DNA of 23,717 nt from Candidatus Hodarchaeota archaeon (GTDB lineage: Archaea; Asgardarchaeota; Heimdallarchaeia; Hodarchaeales; YT1-057). Under the pieces are notes generated by a model, which saw only the letters and a program-made list of their open reading frames with translations, did no database searches and had not been told where the DNA came from. The stretch lies in assembly GCA_016839955.1 (NCBI GenBank), contig JAEOTI010000219.1, forward strand, positions 1-23,717, given 5' to 3'. Below, one piece after another: positions 1 through 8,400 of the stretch (position 1 is the stretch's first letter; each line of letters begins with the position of its first letter). The position numbers and the translations under genes were made by a program.

Positions 1-1
1 A

Positions 2-421
2 CCTCTAATTGAAGGTAATATTAAGGTAAAAATCTCTACCATAAATAATAAGATTCTAGTAACAGCGACTGGAATTGCTACCGATAACATAAACTTAGGA
101 TCAGTTAAAATCCTGAGTAATATTGATGAGATTTGGAATACTGAAGAGATTGTTCTCTCTGGAGATCGTTCAACATTTTCTTCAGAGTCCACATTCCAAG
201 TATCTTCAGGTAGAAAGCATTTAATAATTTTGGTTGAAGTTCGAGACAGCTTTGGAAATATTGAAGTACAATCTTTTGAAACTGATTTGGATTTTTTAAT
301 TGAAGAAGCTGCTCCAATCGTTGGTATTATTACATTAATTACAATTGCAGTATTACTGGGATTCTTAATTAGTAGATTGGCTGTGAGTTGGGAGAAGCAG
401 CATTCAATTAAAAACACCTGA
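2..421 (+). CDS. C-terminal part of a membrane-anchored surface protein (5' truncated)
   Basis: The reading frame is open from the left edge of the window and ends at TGA 419-421, so only the last 139 residues are visible. The part before the anchor is rich in beta-prone, polar sequence (for example ILVEVRDSFGNIEVQSFE), resembling an Ig-like or cadherin-like extracellular module. It is followed by a hydrophobic helix of about 23 residues (APIVGIITLITIAVLLGFLI) and a short basic tail. This is the usual architecture of an archaeal surface protein held by one C-terminal transmembrane helix, with the bulk outside the cell. No family can be named from this fragment. An internal TTG at 230 could be mistaken for a start, but the frame clearly continues upstream. 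A hairpin plus T-tract follows the stop, so it is probably the last gene of its transcript. Confidence 0.75.
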   Translation, partial: PLIEGNIKVKISTINNKILVTATGIATDNINLGSVKILSNIDEIWNTEEIVLSGDRSTFSSESTFQVSSGRKHLIILVEVRDSFGNIEVQSFETDLDFLIEEAAPIVGIITLITIAVLLGFLISRLAVSWEKQHSIKNT

Positions 422-441
422 ACAGATTGAGAAAACCATAA

Positions 442-498
442 CAGTATTAAGATCGACGAATAAAGGATCTTGATACTGATATATCCTTTTTTCTTTTC
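442..498 (+). terminator. Hairpin plus T-tract terminator after the truncated surface-protein gene
   Basis: Bases 442-454 pair with 466-478 as a 13-bp stem (one G.U wobble) around an 11-nt loop. A T-rich stretch, with six consecutive T from 487, begins about 9 nt after the stem. It lies 20 nt after the stop of the preceding gene. Archaeal termination mainly needs the T-tract; the hairpin makes this a stronger candidate than most in the window. Confidence 0.65.
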
Positions 499-543
499 AA
501 AAAGACAAATTTGTTATCTTATCGATTTATTCGATTCAATTTA

Positions 544-574
544 CTAGAAATTATATCAGAAAAAAAATTTCTAG
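544..574. repeat. 9-bp perfect inverted repeat upstream of the lysyl-tRNA synthetase gene
   Basis: CTAGAAATT (544-552) is repeated inverted as AATTTCTAG (566-574) with a 13-bp A-rich spacer. It lies just upstream of a TATA-like stretch (about 582-590) that sits about 26 nt before the TTG start at 613. That is where an archaeal operator or activator site would lie. It could also fold as RNA if transcription begins further upstream. No factor can be named. Confidence 0.4.
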
Positions 575-612
575 GATAATCTAGTTAAAGTTTTAATGCA
601 AATAGGGATTGT

Positions 613-2310
613 TTGTTATTCAGTGGAGAAATTATTTCATTGCCTTCGAACAAATCAGAATTAAAAAACTCCAAAATTATTGGTAGAGGTACTCCCTGGG
701 ATGTTATTGCAAAAGAGGCCCTAAAACAAAAGAAATCCCAATTACAAAAGAAAGGAAAATTTCGATGTGAAAGTGGACTTGGGGCGTCTGGATTTCCTCA
801 TATTGGCTCCTTTAGTGATGGTGCACGAGCTCATACAATTAAATTAGCCATAGAAGAGATAGGATTTCCAGCTGAATATATTGCGTACTCTGATGATCTC
901 GATGGACTAAGAAAAGTTCCTTCCGGATTAGAAAAGAAAGGCTTGGAGGAATTTCTTGCTGTTCCAGTCTCAAAAATCCCTGATCCATTTGATTGTCACA
1001 AAAGTTTTGGTGAACATATGAGTTCACTTTTACTCGAGGCCTTAGATCAAACAAACATTGAATATCATTATAGATCTGCAACAGAGTTGTATGAAAATGG
1101 TGCTTTTACCTCATCAATTTCCACAATCCTTGATAATGCCAAAAAAGCTGGTGAAATCATCAAAGAGGTAACTTCACAAGATAAATATGAAATAACTCTT
1201 CCCTTTCATGCAATTTGTGAAAATTGTGGCCGAATATATACTACACGACCTATAAAATACCTCAGAGAAAAGCAATCTGTTGAATATATTTGTGACCGAT
1301 CTGAAATTGGAGGTAACCTGTTAGAAGGATGTAATCACCAAGGGATTGCTGATTATTCTAAAGGGGAAGGAAAACTTAGTTGGAAAGTTGAATTTGCAGC
1401 TAGATGGGCTACTCTTGGAATTGATTTCGAAGCATATGGCAAAGATATTCTTGAATCTGTAGAGGTAAATGACCGCATTTGTAGAGAAATCCTTGGATTG
1501 GAGCCCCCTTATCATGTACGCTATGAAGTTTTTTTACAAAAGGGTGGGAAAAAGATGTCCAAGTCTGCAGGTGGGGCACTTACACCCCAAACTTGGTTAA
1601 AATATGGTAATACACAATCATTGTTATTATTAATGCTTAAAAGAATTGAAGGAAGTCGTTCTATCGGGTTGGAAGACATTCCAATACATATGGATGAATA
1701 CGATCAATTAGAGTCAATTTTCTTCGGTTTACAGAAGATTAAGAATCCAGCGATTAAACGAAAATCAGTTGGTCTTTATGAATATTCAAATCTTCTCAAA
1801 GTTCCTGAAGAGCCTTCTATACATGTACCATACAATTTACTAACAACAATATTACAGTACGCTCCAGTTGAAAAAGAAATACAATTTACTATTGATAAAT
1901 TATCTGAATACGGTTATATTAGACAGAATATCGATGAACTAAAAGCAATGTTAGAAAAGAGGATTCCAACAAAGGGATTATTACACGGACTGATTTCTCG
2001 CATTCATCTGGCTAAAAATTGGTTGAATGATGTTATTACAGATGAAGAAATCCATCTAGAATTAAACAAAACCCAAAAAAAGGGATTACAAACGTTGGTC
2101 AGCTATTTAGAAGAAGCAAAGACACCAGAAGAATACCAATCTTCAATTTTTTCAACCTGTAAGGAAGTGAATATGTCTCCACGCGAATTTTTTCCAGTTA
2201 TCTACCGGTTATTCATTAATATGGAAAGAGGACCAAGAGTTGGATCTCTATTTGCATTAATAGGAAAAGATAATGTAATAAAAAAGATTAAAGCGACCTT
2301 AGAATCCTAA
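613..2310 (+). CDS. lysK: Lysyl-tRNA synthetase, class I (archaeal type)
   Basis: Charges tRNA-Lys with lysine in the cytosol, using the class I Rossmann-fold enzyme found in most archaea rather than the class II enzyme of most bacteria and eukaryotes. The HIGH-type motif is PHIGS at residues 62-66 and the KMSKS loop is intact at 314-318. Between them are CENC (from residue 202) and two further cysteines near 227 and 240, consistent with a bound zinc. The stretch around residues 85-125 (YSDDLDGLRKVP and IPDPF) is typical of this family. At 565 residues it is slightly long, with about 25 extra residues before the conserved TPWDVIA segment. An in-frame stop at 586-588 and the absence of any ATG leave TTG 613 (or TTG 640) as the start. 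An inverted repeat and a TATA-like stretch lie upstream. The stop overlaps that of the convergent gene by 4 bp. Confidence 0.95.
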   Translation: MLFSGEIISLPSNKSELKNSKIIGRGTPWDVIAKEALKQKKSQLQKKGKFRCESGLGASGFPHIGSFSDGARAHTIKLAIEEIGFPAEYIAYSDDLDGLRKVPSGLEKKGLEEFLAVPVSKIPDPFDCHKSFGEHMSSLLLEALDQTNIEYHYRSATELYENGAFTSSISTILDNAKKAGEIIKEVTSQDKYEITLPFHAICENCGRIYTTRPIKYLREKQSVEYICDRSEIGGNLLEGCNHQGIADYSKGEGKLSWKVEFAARWATLGIDFEAYGKDILESVEVNDRICREILGLEPPYHVRYEVFLQKGGKKMSKSAGGALTPQTWLKYGNTQSLLLLMLKRIEGSRSIGLEDIPIHMDEYDQLESIFFGLQKIKNPAIKRKSVGLYEYSNLLKVPEEPSIHVPYNLLTTILQYAPVEKEIQFTIDKLSEYGYIRQNIDELKAMLEKRIPTKGLLHGLISRIHLAKNWLNDVITDEEIHLELNKTQKKGLQTLVSYLEEAKTPEEYQSSIFSTCKEVNMSPREFFPVIYRLFINMERGPRVGSLFALIGKDNVIKKIKATLES

Positions 2311-3803
2311 ATTTGAATTTTCCTTTTTCTTTTGCTTCGAATAAGGCCAATTAGCATTGGGAATATTGGAAGAATTATTAAAAGGTCAAGGGATCCGATT
2401 TCAGTATTCCATGGTTTCAGGTTTGGACTAAGTTCTCCAGAGTGTTGCTTATTCGCTCGAAACATTGGCCAATAGTTCATATTTGGGTGTAAAGGAGCTT
2501 GCAAGTCAAATACAAACAATTCCCCAAAAGTTGTAGTAGGACCGTAAGTACCTGTTGCTAGGATTAATTCAATATCACCATCTTCATCTAAGTCTGCAAC
2601 TGTTGGTTGACTCTGAGTTCCATAGTCAAAAACTTCTACCGGCCATCCTTTTACTTTACTTCCATATCTTTCATATACTGTTAAACTCCATTGATAAGTT
2701 TCATTTGATGTACCTGCGACGATTATCTCTGGTTCTTCATCTCCATCAATATCTGCAATTGTTGGTGAAGATTGTGAAACAATAAAAGCTTCTACTGACC
2801 ATAACTCCCCATTCTGATTTAATACAGTAAGAAGTCCATTTAATGACAATACTACAATCTCAGGTTTACCATTCCCAGTTAGATCTCCTAAAGCAGGTGA
2901 ACCAAAAATTCCAGAGTTATCTAAGCCAATTTGACAAACTGGTTTAGGCCAGCCTTGTAAAAATGTACCATCTGATTTTATTACGTATAATAATCCTTTA
3001 TGTGGATATGTTCCAATGATTATCTCTAATTTTCCGTCTCCTGTAATATCACCTAGTGCGGGACTTGAAATTACAACTTGTTCTCCAAGATCGACTGGAA
3101 AACCATTGACAAGAGACCCATTTGAATGCCAAGCATAAGTATAATTGTCTTCAGATCCCACAACGATTTCTAAACCGGGTTTTGAAGGAATTAAGTCACC
3201 AATCGCAGGTGAGGAAGTTATTCGGTCTCCAGTTTTTTGAGGCCACCCTTCAACATTATTTCCATCATGATGCCAAGCATAAACATAACTGTCATTTCCC
3301 CCAATAATGACTTCTAGATCGGTATCTCCATCAATATCCGCAAGAGCAGGGGAGCTTTGAAACCAACCATGTATTTCTTTAGGCCATCCAGGTAACTCCG
3401 TTCCATTTGCTGACCAAGCACAAACAAAATCAGTTGCACCTACTATAACATCTAGTTTTCCATCTAGATTAACATCTGCGATTGCTGGGCTAGAGAAAAT
3501 TCGGTTTGACCTAGAAACTGTCTGAGGCCAACCCGGAAGAATTGTACCATTATATTGCCAAGCATAAACCTTCCCATTGTAAGCTCCTAAAACGACTTCT
3601 TTATATCCGTCTCCATTTAGGTCAGCTACGTTTGGATTTCCAGGCATATGAGCAGGTTTCGCTGTAAAATTCCACTCTCCTTCTTGATAAGGATGCACTG
3701 AGAATTTGTTTGTGGTTTTAATTCCTGAAGAGTCTGTTTTTTCAAAATTAAGAGCTAATGAAAGAAATAAAAATCCGATTAACAAAAATATAATTTTTTT
3801 CAA
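2307..3803 (-). CDS. Secreted FG-GAP/VCBS-repeat beta-propeller protein with C-terminal anchor
   Basis: Probably an extracellular, membrane-tethered beta-propeller for binding proteins or glycans. Eight repeats carry the Asp-rich loop of FG-GAP/VCBS blades (such as ADLNGDGYKEVVLG, ADVNLDGKLDVIVG and ADIDGDEEPEIIV), which bind calcium in integrin-alpha-like propellers. Each is followed by a strand like VYAW-x-NGT-x-GWP. The N-terminus (KKIIFLLIGFLFLSLAL) is a signal peptide. The C-terminus has one hydrophobic helix (LDLLIILPIFPMLIGLI) followed by a run of Lys/Arg. Many N-x-S/T sequons suggest glycosylation. The frame extends to TTG 3818, but TTG 3803 is preferred because GGGAGGG lies about 6 nt upstream and it places the signal peptide at the very start, giving 498 residues. 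The last 4 bp overlap the end of the synthetase gene. The ligand is unknown. Confidence 0.85.
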   Translation of the reverse strand: MKKIIFLLIGFLFLSLALNFEKTDSSGIKTTNKFSVHPYQEGEWNFTAKPAHMPGNPNVADLNGDGYKEVVLGAYNGKVYAWQYNGTILPGWPQTVSRSNRIFSSPAIADVNLDGKLDVIVGATDFVCAWSANGTELPGWPKEIHGWFQSSPALADIDGDTDLEVIIGGNDSYVYAWHHDGNNVEGWPQKTGDRITSSPAIGDLIPSKPGLEIVVGSEDNYTYAWHSNGSLVNGFPVDLGEQVVISSPALGDITGDGKLEIIIGTYPHKGLLYVIKSDGTFLQGWPKPVCQIGLDNSGIFGSPALGDLTGNGKPEIVVLSLNGLLTVLNQNGELWSVEAFIVSQSSPTIADIDGDEEPEIIVAGTSNETYQWSLTVYERYGSKVKGWPVEVFDYGTQSQPTVADLDEDGDIELILATGTYGPTTTFGELFVFDLQAPLHPNMNYWPMFRANKQHSGELSPNLKPWNTEIGSLDLLIILPIFPMLIGLIRSKRKRKIQI

Positions 3804-3829
3804 GAAAATCCCTCCCAATAAGGGTCTAA

Positions 3830-4087
3830 TTAAGTAATAATAATGTATGCGATATTATTTCCTCTTAAGAATACCTTTCCTAGACGAATAACCTGTGATT
3901 GTTTCTCTCCACTCTCATCATTCCACTCTCTCCGCTCCTCACAAGCGTCGATAATAAGGTTCATATGTTCATCAGATAACTGTAACCTACCGGAATAACG
4001 TGTTTGATTCTTTAAAACCACTGTGACGGTCTTTTGTTTTGATCGTGATAATTCTTGTATTGGTATTGACAAAATAGTTGACCCCAT
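3830..4087 (-). CDS. Sm-like (LSm/SmAP) RNA-binding protein
   Basis: A single-domain Sm-fold protein of 85 residues, expected to form a hexameric or heptameric ring that binds U-rich RNA and takes part in RNA processing or decay. The Sm1 motif spans about residues 19-50, including VVLKNQTRYSGRL and the D-x-H-M-N signature (D39, H41, N43) that lines the RNA-binding pore. The Sm2 motif is near residues 69-82 (LGKVFLRGNNIAYI), with the R-G-N triad. The linker between them (about 51-65) is charged and longer than the minimal archaeal one. The ATG at 4087 fits the family's start. There is no clear ribosome site, but a TATA-like stretch (CTAAATTT on the minus strand, about 4106-4113) lies 19-26 nt upstream, so a very short leader is possible. 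The propeller gene follows 26 nt after its stop on the same strand and could be cotranscribed. Confidence 0.9.
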   Translation of the reverse strand: MGSTILSIPIQELSRSKQKTVTVVLKNQTRYSGRLQLSDEHMNLIIDACEERREWNDESGEKQSQVIRLGKVFLRGNNIAYIIIT

Positions 4088-4479
4088 ATGTTTAGTGCGA
4101 TGAGGAAATTTAGAATAACTTTGTGATTTGATGCGAAAAGTGAAGTCAATTAAAACTTTCCTTTACAAGCTTTTCTTCAAATACAAATTTAGTAAATCTA
4201 TTTGATATGTGATGATATTCCCTTTTCCTGTTATGTAAAATTCCATTTAGAAGAAATGAACAAGGACATTTTTCATTATTTGTTAGTATTATTAGAAAAT
4301 GAAAAAGGTCTTAGGATGTTGTGTTTTTTGAATTAACTAGTAAAAAATTTATAGCACAATTAGAAAAGACCTTATGATTTTACTGAAAAAGTGTTTATTA
4401 CTCGCTAAGGTTGATAAAAAAATTGGATTCAATCATTGTGAGTACTAAATGACTATTAGTAATAATTGAAATTTCCGCA
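4088..4479. other. Gene-free stretch, 392 bp
   Basis: Very AT-rich, with stops in all frames and no tRNA-like or CRISPR-like structure. It must contain the promoter of the Sm-like gene (minus) and of the 163-residue gene (plus). An 8-bp inverted repeat (4305-4312 with 4366-4373, AAGGTCTT/AAGACCTT) has a 53-nt spacer and is too weak to call. I see nothing else definable. Confidence 0.5.
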
Positions 4480-4971
4480 TTGGTAAATACTTTATCAGCA
4501 TTAACTCTTATAATAATAGAAGGCCTGAAAGAAAAATCTTTTGGAATATTGATGAGAATGAGCCCTGGTTCTTTTCGAACATACTCATGGATTGCTCGGC
4601 AACCATTTAATGTTCGCTATTCTATAAAAAATGGAAACTATGAAATTGATGGATCCGAACTAGGAAAAGAATATGTTTCAAAGCATCCTAAAGTAGGAGA
4701 ATCAGTTCCAAGCTGTTTCAAAAAAGGTTCCCTTTGGCCTTCTTTAATATTAGTAGAAAAAAGATCACATGGTTCAGGGGTTGATTTAGGAGTATACGCA
4801 CGTGTTTTTAAAAGGGATGCGAGCTTAGTGATCGATTTGGAAGTTGGCCAGGATATAGATGAAGCTCATTCACTAGCTAATGAATTCAATATTCCATTGT
4901 TTGCAAAAAGTTGGACGAAAACAGGAAAATTAACTGGTGTTCGCCGTTTAGATACTGTTCAGAATTCTTAG
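4480..4971 (+). CDS. Hypothetical protein, orphan
   Basis: I do not recognise this 163-residue protein. It has no predicted membrane helix once the doubtful N-terminus is discounted, and no nucleotide-binding or metal-binding motif. The body (from about residue 28, SPGSFRTYSWIARQPFNVRY) looks like a compact alpha/beta domain with predicted strands (SLVIDLEV) and one strongly polar helix. The start is uncertain. TTG 4480 gives a hydrophobic N-terminus (LSALTLIIIEG) and has a weak TATA-like stretch about 26 nt upstream; ATG 4552 and ATG 4558 would give proteins of 139 and 137 residues starting just before the conserved-looking part. Neither has a convincing ribosome site. It stands alone between two gene-free stretches, so context says nothing about its role. 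The codon usage and length of the open frame make it likely to be real. Confidence 0.6.
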   Translation: MVNTLSALTLIIIEGLKEKSFGILMRMSPGSFRTYSWIARQPFNVRYSIKNGNYEIDGSELGKEYVSKHPKVGESVPSCFKKGSLWPSLILVEKRSHGSGVDLGVYARVFKRDASLVIDLEVGQDIDEAHSLANEFNIPLFAKSWTKTGKLTGVRRLDTVQNS

Positions 4972-4993
4972 AAAAATACCACGACACTAATTA

Positions 4994-5000
4994 TTTTTTT
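4994..5000 (+). terminator. Oligo-T tract, possible intrinsic terminator of the orphan gene
   Basis: Seven consecutive T, 22 nt after the TAG stop at 4971, without a stem upstream. Archaeal RNA polymerase can terminate at such tracts alone, but T-runs are common in DNA this AT-rich. Confidence 0.35.
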
Positions 5001-5384
5001 AAAAGAATCCTGCTATTAAGTTTCAAGAGTTTTAGCAAGATTTTCAGAAAAATTAAAGGAAATTTTGTTCTTATTCGCTTTCATTAAATTTAGGAAAATC
5101 AGAGATGTCGTTACAAGGGTTATAAAGTCTTATTACTCTTTCTTATTACAGTAAAAAACTTTTGAAGGTAATGAGTCATCATATTTTTATTGATCATCGT
5201 TTAAAGATAGTTTGAAGCCATTAATTAAAGGAATAGAGGTTATTCAAAGGATAATATTGTATTATTCAAATATAATTTAAATCTGTAAAGCATAAGAGGA
5301 AAACATTAATCTATGTAGACTATCCGTTTGGGAGACATCTAGTGCGTTACTTAATATTTGAAAATTTAAGTCTTAATTTGACAT

Positions 5385-5394
5385 TCATATTTTA
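5385..5394 (+). promoter_or_regulatory. TATA-like box for the GTPase/scaffold operon
   Basis: TCATATTTTA is centred about 26 nt before the GTG start at 5416, the spacing at which archaeal transcription would begin at the start codon itself. This supports a leaderless mRNA and explains the missing ribosome site. AT-richness lowers the significance. Confidence 0.4.
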
Positions 5395-5415
5395 ATCATC
5401 TTACACTATGGATCG

Positions 5416-8400
5416 GTGTACCTTGTGGAAATAGCAGATCTTAAGCGAGAAAGTGGAAAACTCGAGGAAATCATGGATCGAGTTCGCCAAATCGATCGTA
5501 CAGCTTGTATGGATGCCTTCAGTTCATTGATGGGGGCAAAAGAAAAAGCCAATGATATTGAAAAAGAACTTGGTGAAAGCGGTTTCTTTCAAAAGCGCAA
5601 ATTCAAGAAAGAACTCCAAACAGCAAGTTCTAATTTAGGAAAAAAGAACAAAGGGCTAAGAAAAAGCTTATTTGAACTATTCCAGTCTATTTGGAGTGAA
5701 CTCAATGAGATGCTCAAAGAAATAGCATTTGTTTTGCCTGATGTGACTAAAGCAATTCAAAAATTTAATCTACCTCACGGTCCTGAAGCCAAAGACATGA
5801 TTAGTTTTGGATTAGAGTTCTCTCAATTTTATTTAGATACTCTGAATCATTTTAGAGAAGAAGCAAAATCAGTTTTGGAAGAAAATAAAGAAACCGTTTC
5901 TAGATATTCAAAGTATATTTCACTTGATCCAGCTTCTACTACTGCTTCTGAGAGAATCACATCTGAATCAATCGATTTAATGGGAATACGAGAAATTTTA
6001 GATTTATTACATACCTTAAAAAGTGAGGATGAAGCAATTCGAGCCGCTCGCAAAGGAGTCGAAGAAAAAATCCAAATGGCTATTGTAAATCAAGCTACTG
6101 GTCTTATAGAATTACTCGAAACTTGTGATTCAATTGGAATCGATTATGAGTCTACATTAGACTTACGAACTCAAGGTACTTGGGTTGTTGAACAAGCTCA
6201 TGGAACAGAAGCTGTTGATGAACTCTTTGAACTTGAAAAAAGAATTAATTCTCTCAACAAAGACTTTGTAAGTACTCTAAGATCGAAAAGTTTTGCAATT
6301 AAATCAGACACTGAAAAAGAGGTAAGTCGATTCTCAACAATCTTTCAGGGAAGCGAAATTGATGATTATATTCCTAAAACACCTGAGATAGATGTGGGAT
6401 CGTCTGATGCTTTAGAACTTATTCGAGCTATAGAATCTTTACGTACATGGCAGAAAAATACTCTTATGGGTCTGAAAAGATCCGTCAACGCTAGCGAACT
6501 GTTAACTGTTATTAAAACTGCACGAGCAATGAATATTGATGTCCCAAAAGGAATTGAAACAGAAACTCGAAGTTCAGCAGAAAAAATAGAAAAACTAAAT
6601 GATCTTTCAGGAACTGTTTCAGCAATTAGGGAATATCTTGAAACACAAATGAAAGTTACAGATGCAATGCGCTCTCATATATTAAAGAATATAGATTCTG
6701 ATGAATATAGAACTGTCTCAACGATTCTTGAACCTCCTAGTCTTTTACTAGAAACTAGTGACCCTAAAAAGATGCTATCACAATTAAGGGACAATGAAAA
6801 ATGGTTATCAGATATTACAGATAGACTTAGAGATACTTCGAAGACAATTGGAGAAAATTTATTGAGTATGGAAGAAACAGAGAGCTTTGGAGTTAATTTT
6901 TCAAAGGACATTAGAAATGACTTAAACCGTCTTCGAAGCGACATAGTGACGAAAGATGAGTTGAGAGACCTTGTTGATCTTTGGAAAGAATATCAAGAGA
7001 CTCTCGATAAAATTCGTATAACAATTTATCAGTTCATCAAGACTCAACTAGATTCCCCAACCATTCGGAAATTAACTTCCGCAATTCGAGATATAGATCT
7101 ACCTTTTGATGAAATTGAAAGAAAAGACCTTCAAAAACAAATTGGCGCTCTCCGACAATTGAAAAGATGGAAAGAACAGGTTTTAAGTCAGCTCCACCAT
7201 ACCTTATCTAGTGAAGTTCTTCCTACAATTCCAATGGAAAATCCTTTTGATCTTAGACAAGAGAAAAAAGGAATAATTCAAATCCTTGAGAAAAGTAGTG
7301 CTGCAGAGACATTTGAATCAGCTATTACATCGTATTTTGAATACTTAGATAAAAAAACTAAAACCAGAGAAAAATTGATTGAAGAAATCGAGAGTATTCA
7401 GGTTAAGAACAAAGGTTTACTTGAGAAAGCGCGAAAGATATTGGGAACTGCTTCTTCATCAGGTTTGTCCATAAATCTTTCTTTTGATGATACAATGGCA
7501 TATGAGAATGCATTACAATTATGGTGGGATTTTCAGCGTCTAATTTCAAATAAATTGGACCGTTTAGTAGATATTTCGAACTCAAATCTTATGACAACTG
7601 TTGAAGATTTCAAAACCATTCCAGAACCCTGGAGAGACTATTTTGGACACCTCTTCGAGTATGTCGATGAGCAGGCAGATGAAATCCAGAAATTGGAGAA
7701 TATGGAAGATATTCTTAGAAAATATGATTATGTTATGAAAGAAATAAGATCGTTGGCCATTTCTGGTGTTGACAATATCCGTGGAAAAATGCATACTTCC
7801 CTTAACATTACAATTTCTCAGATAGGTGAAATTGCATCCATTCCTGATGAAGTACGCCTTGCAGTAGAATGGATTCGTGATCTAGACCCTGAACTGGAAA
7901 CACCAGAGCGGATTGCACGGATAACTCGTGAATTAATTCATAATTTTGATAATGAGATTATTGCTCCTCTTACTGAAATCTTAATGAATGAAAGTAAGCT
8001 AGTATTGAAGTATATTAATGATTTGAAAACGCTTGGAATTGATGTTTTACAATATGTTGCTGATAATGTAAAGAAGTCATCTGAGATACTAACAAAAGCA
8101 GGAGATATTACAGTCAAAGATATTGCTGATGTTTTTACCTTAATTGCTGATATTAAGTTTAATCCAACAGTAAGTCGTGTTATTCGAGAACGTGGAAAAG
8201 AGGAGATTGAAGAAGTAAAAAAAACTGTAGAACTGACAGGAGATCTTTTTGGAACTGAAATAAAATCTCGTTTCAAAGATTACGCCTCAAATCTTGCCCA
8301 TACAGAGGAAGCACTTGCAGCAGATGACCTAGGAATATTATGTCAGCAATTTCAATATCTTATAAGTATAGCTGACGCTGTTCGTCAAACTATGGTTTCT

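Larger units (their letters stand above)
4972..5415. other. Gene-free stretch, 444 bp, upstream of the GTPase operon
   Basis: AT-rich, with no open frame of note and no tRNA-like structure. A run of seven T at 4994-5000 shortly after the stop at 4971 could end transcription of the orphan gene. A TATA-like box near 5385-5394 serves the next gene. A second TATA-like word (GGTTATAAAG, about 5117-5126) has no start codon at the right distance, so it could begin a leader or a non-coding RNA. That is only a possibility. Confidence 0.45.

Noticed and set aside
4305..4373. Inverted repeat AAGGTCTT/AAGACCTT as a terminator or operator
   Set aside because: Only 8 bp arms with a 53-nt spacer, no T-run directly after, and not placed near a start; such pairs are expected by chance in this composition.
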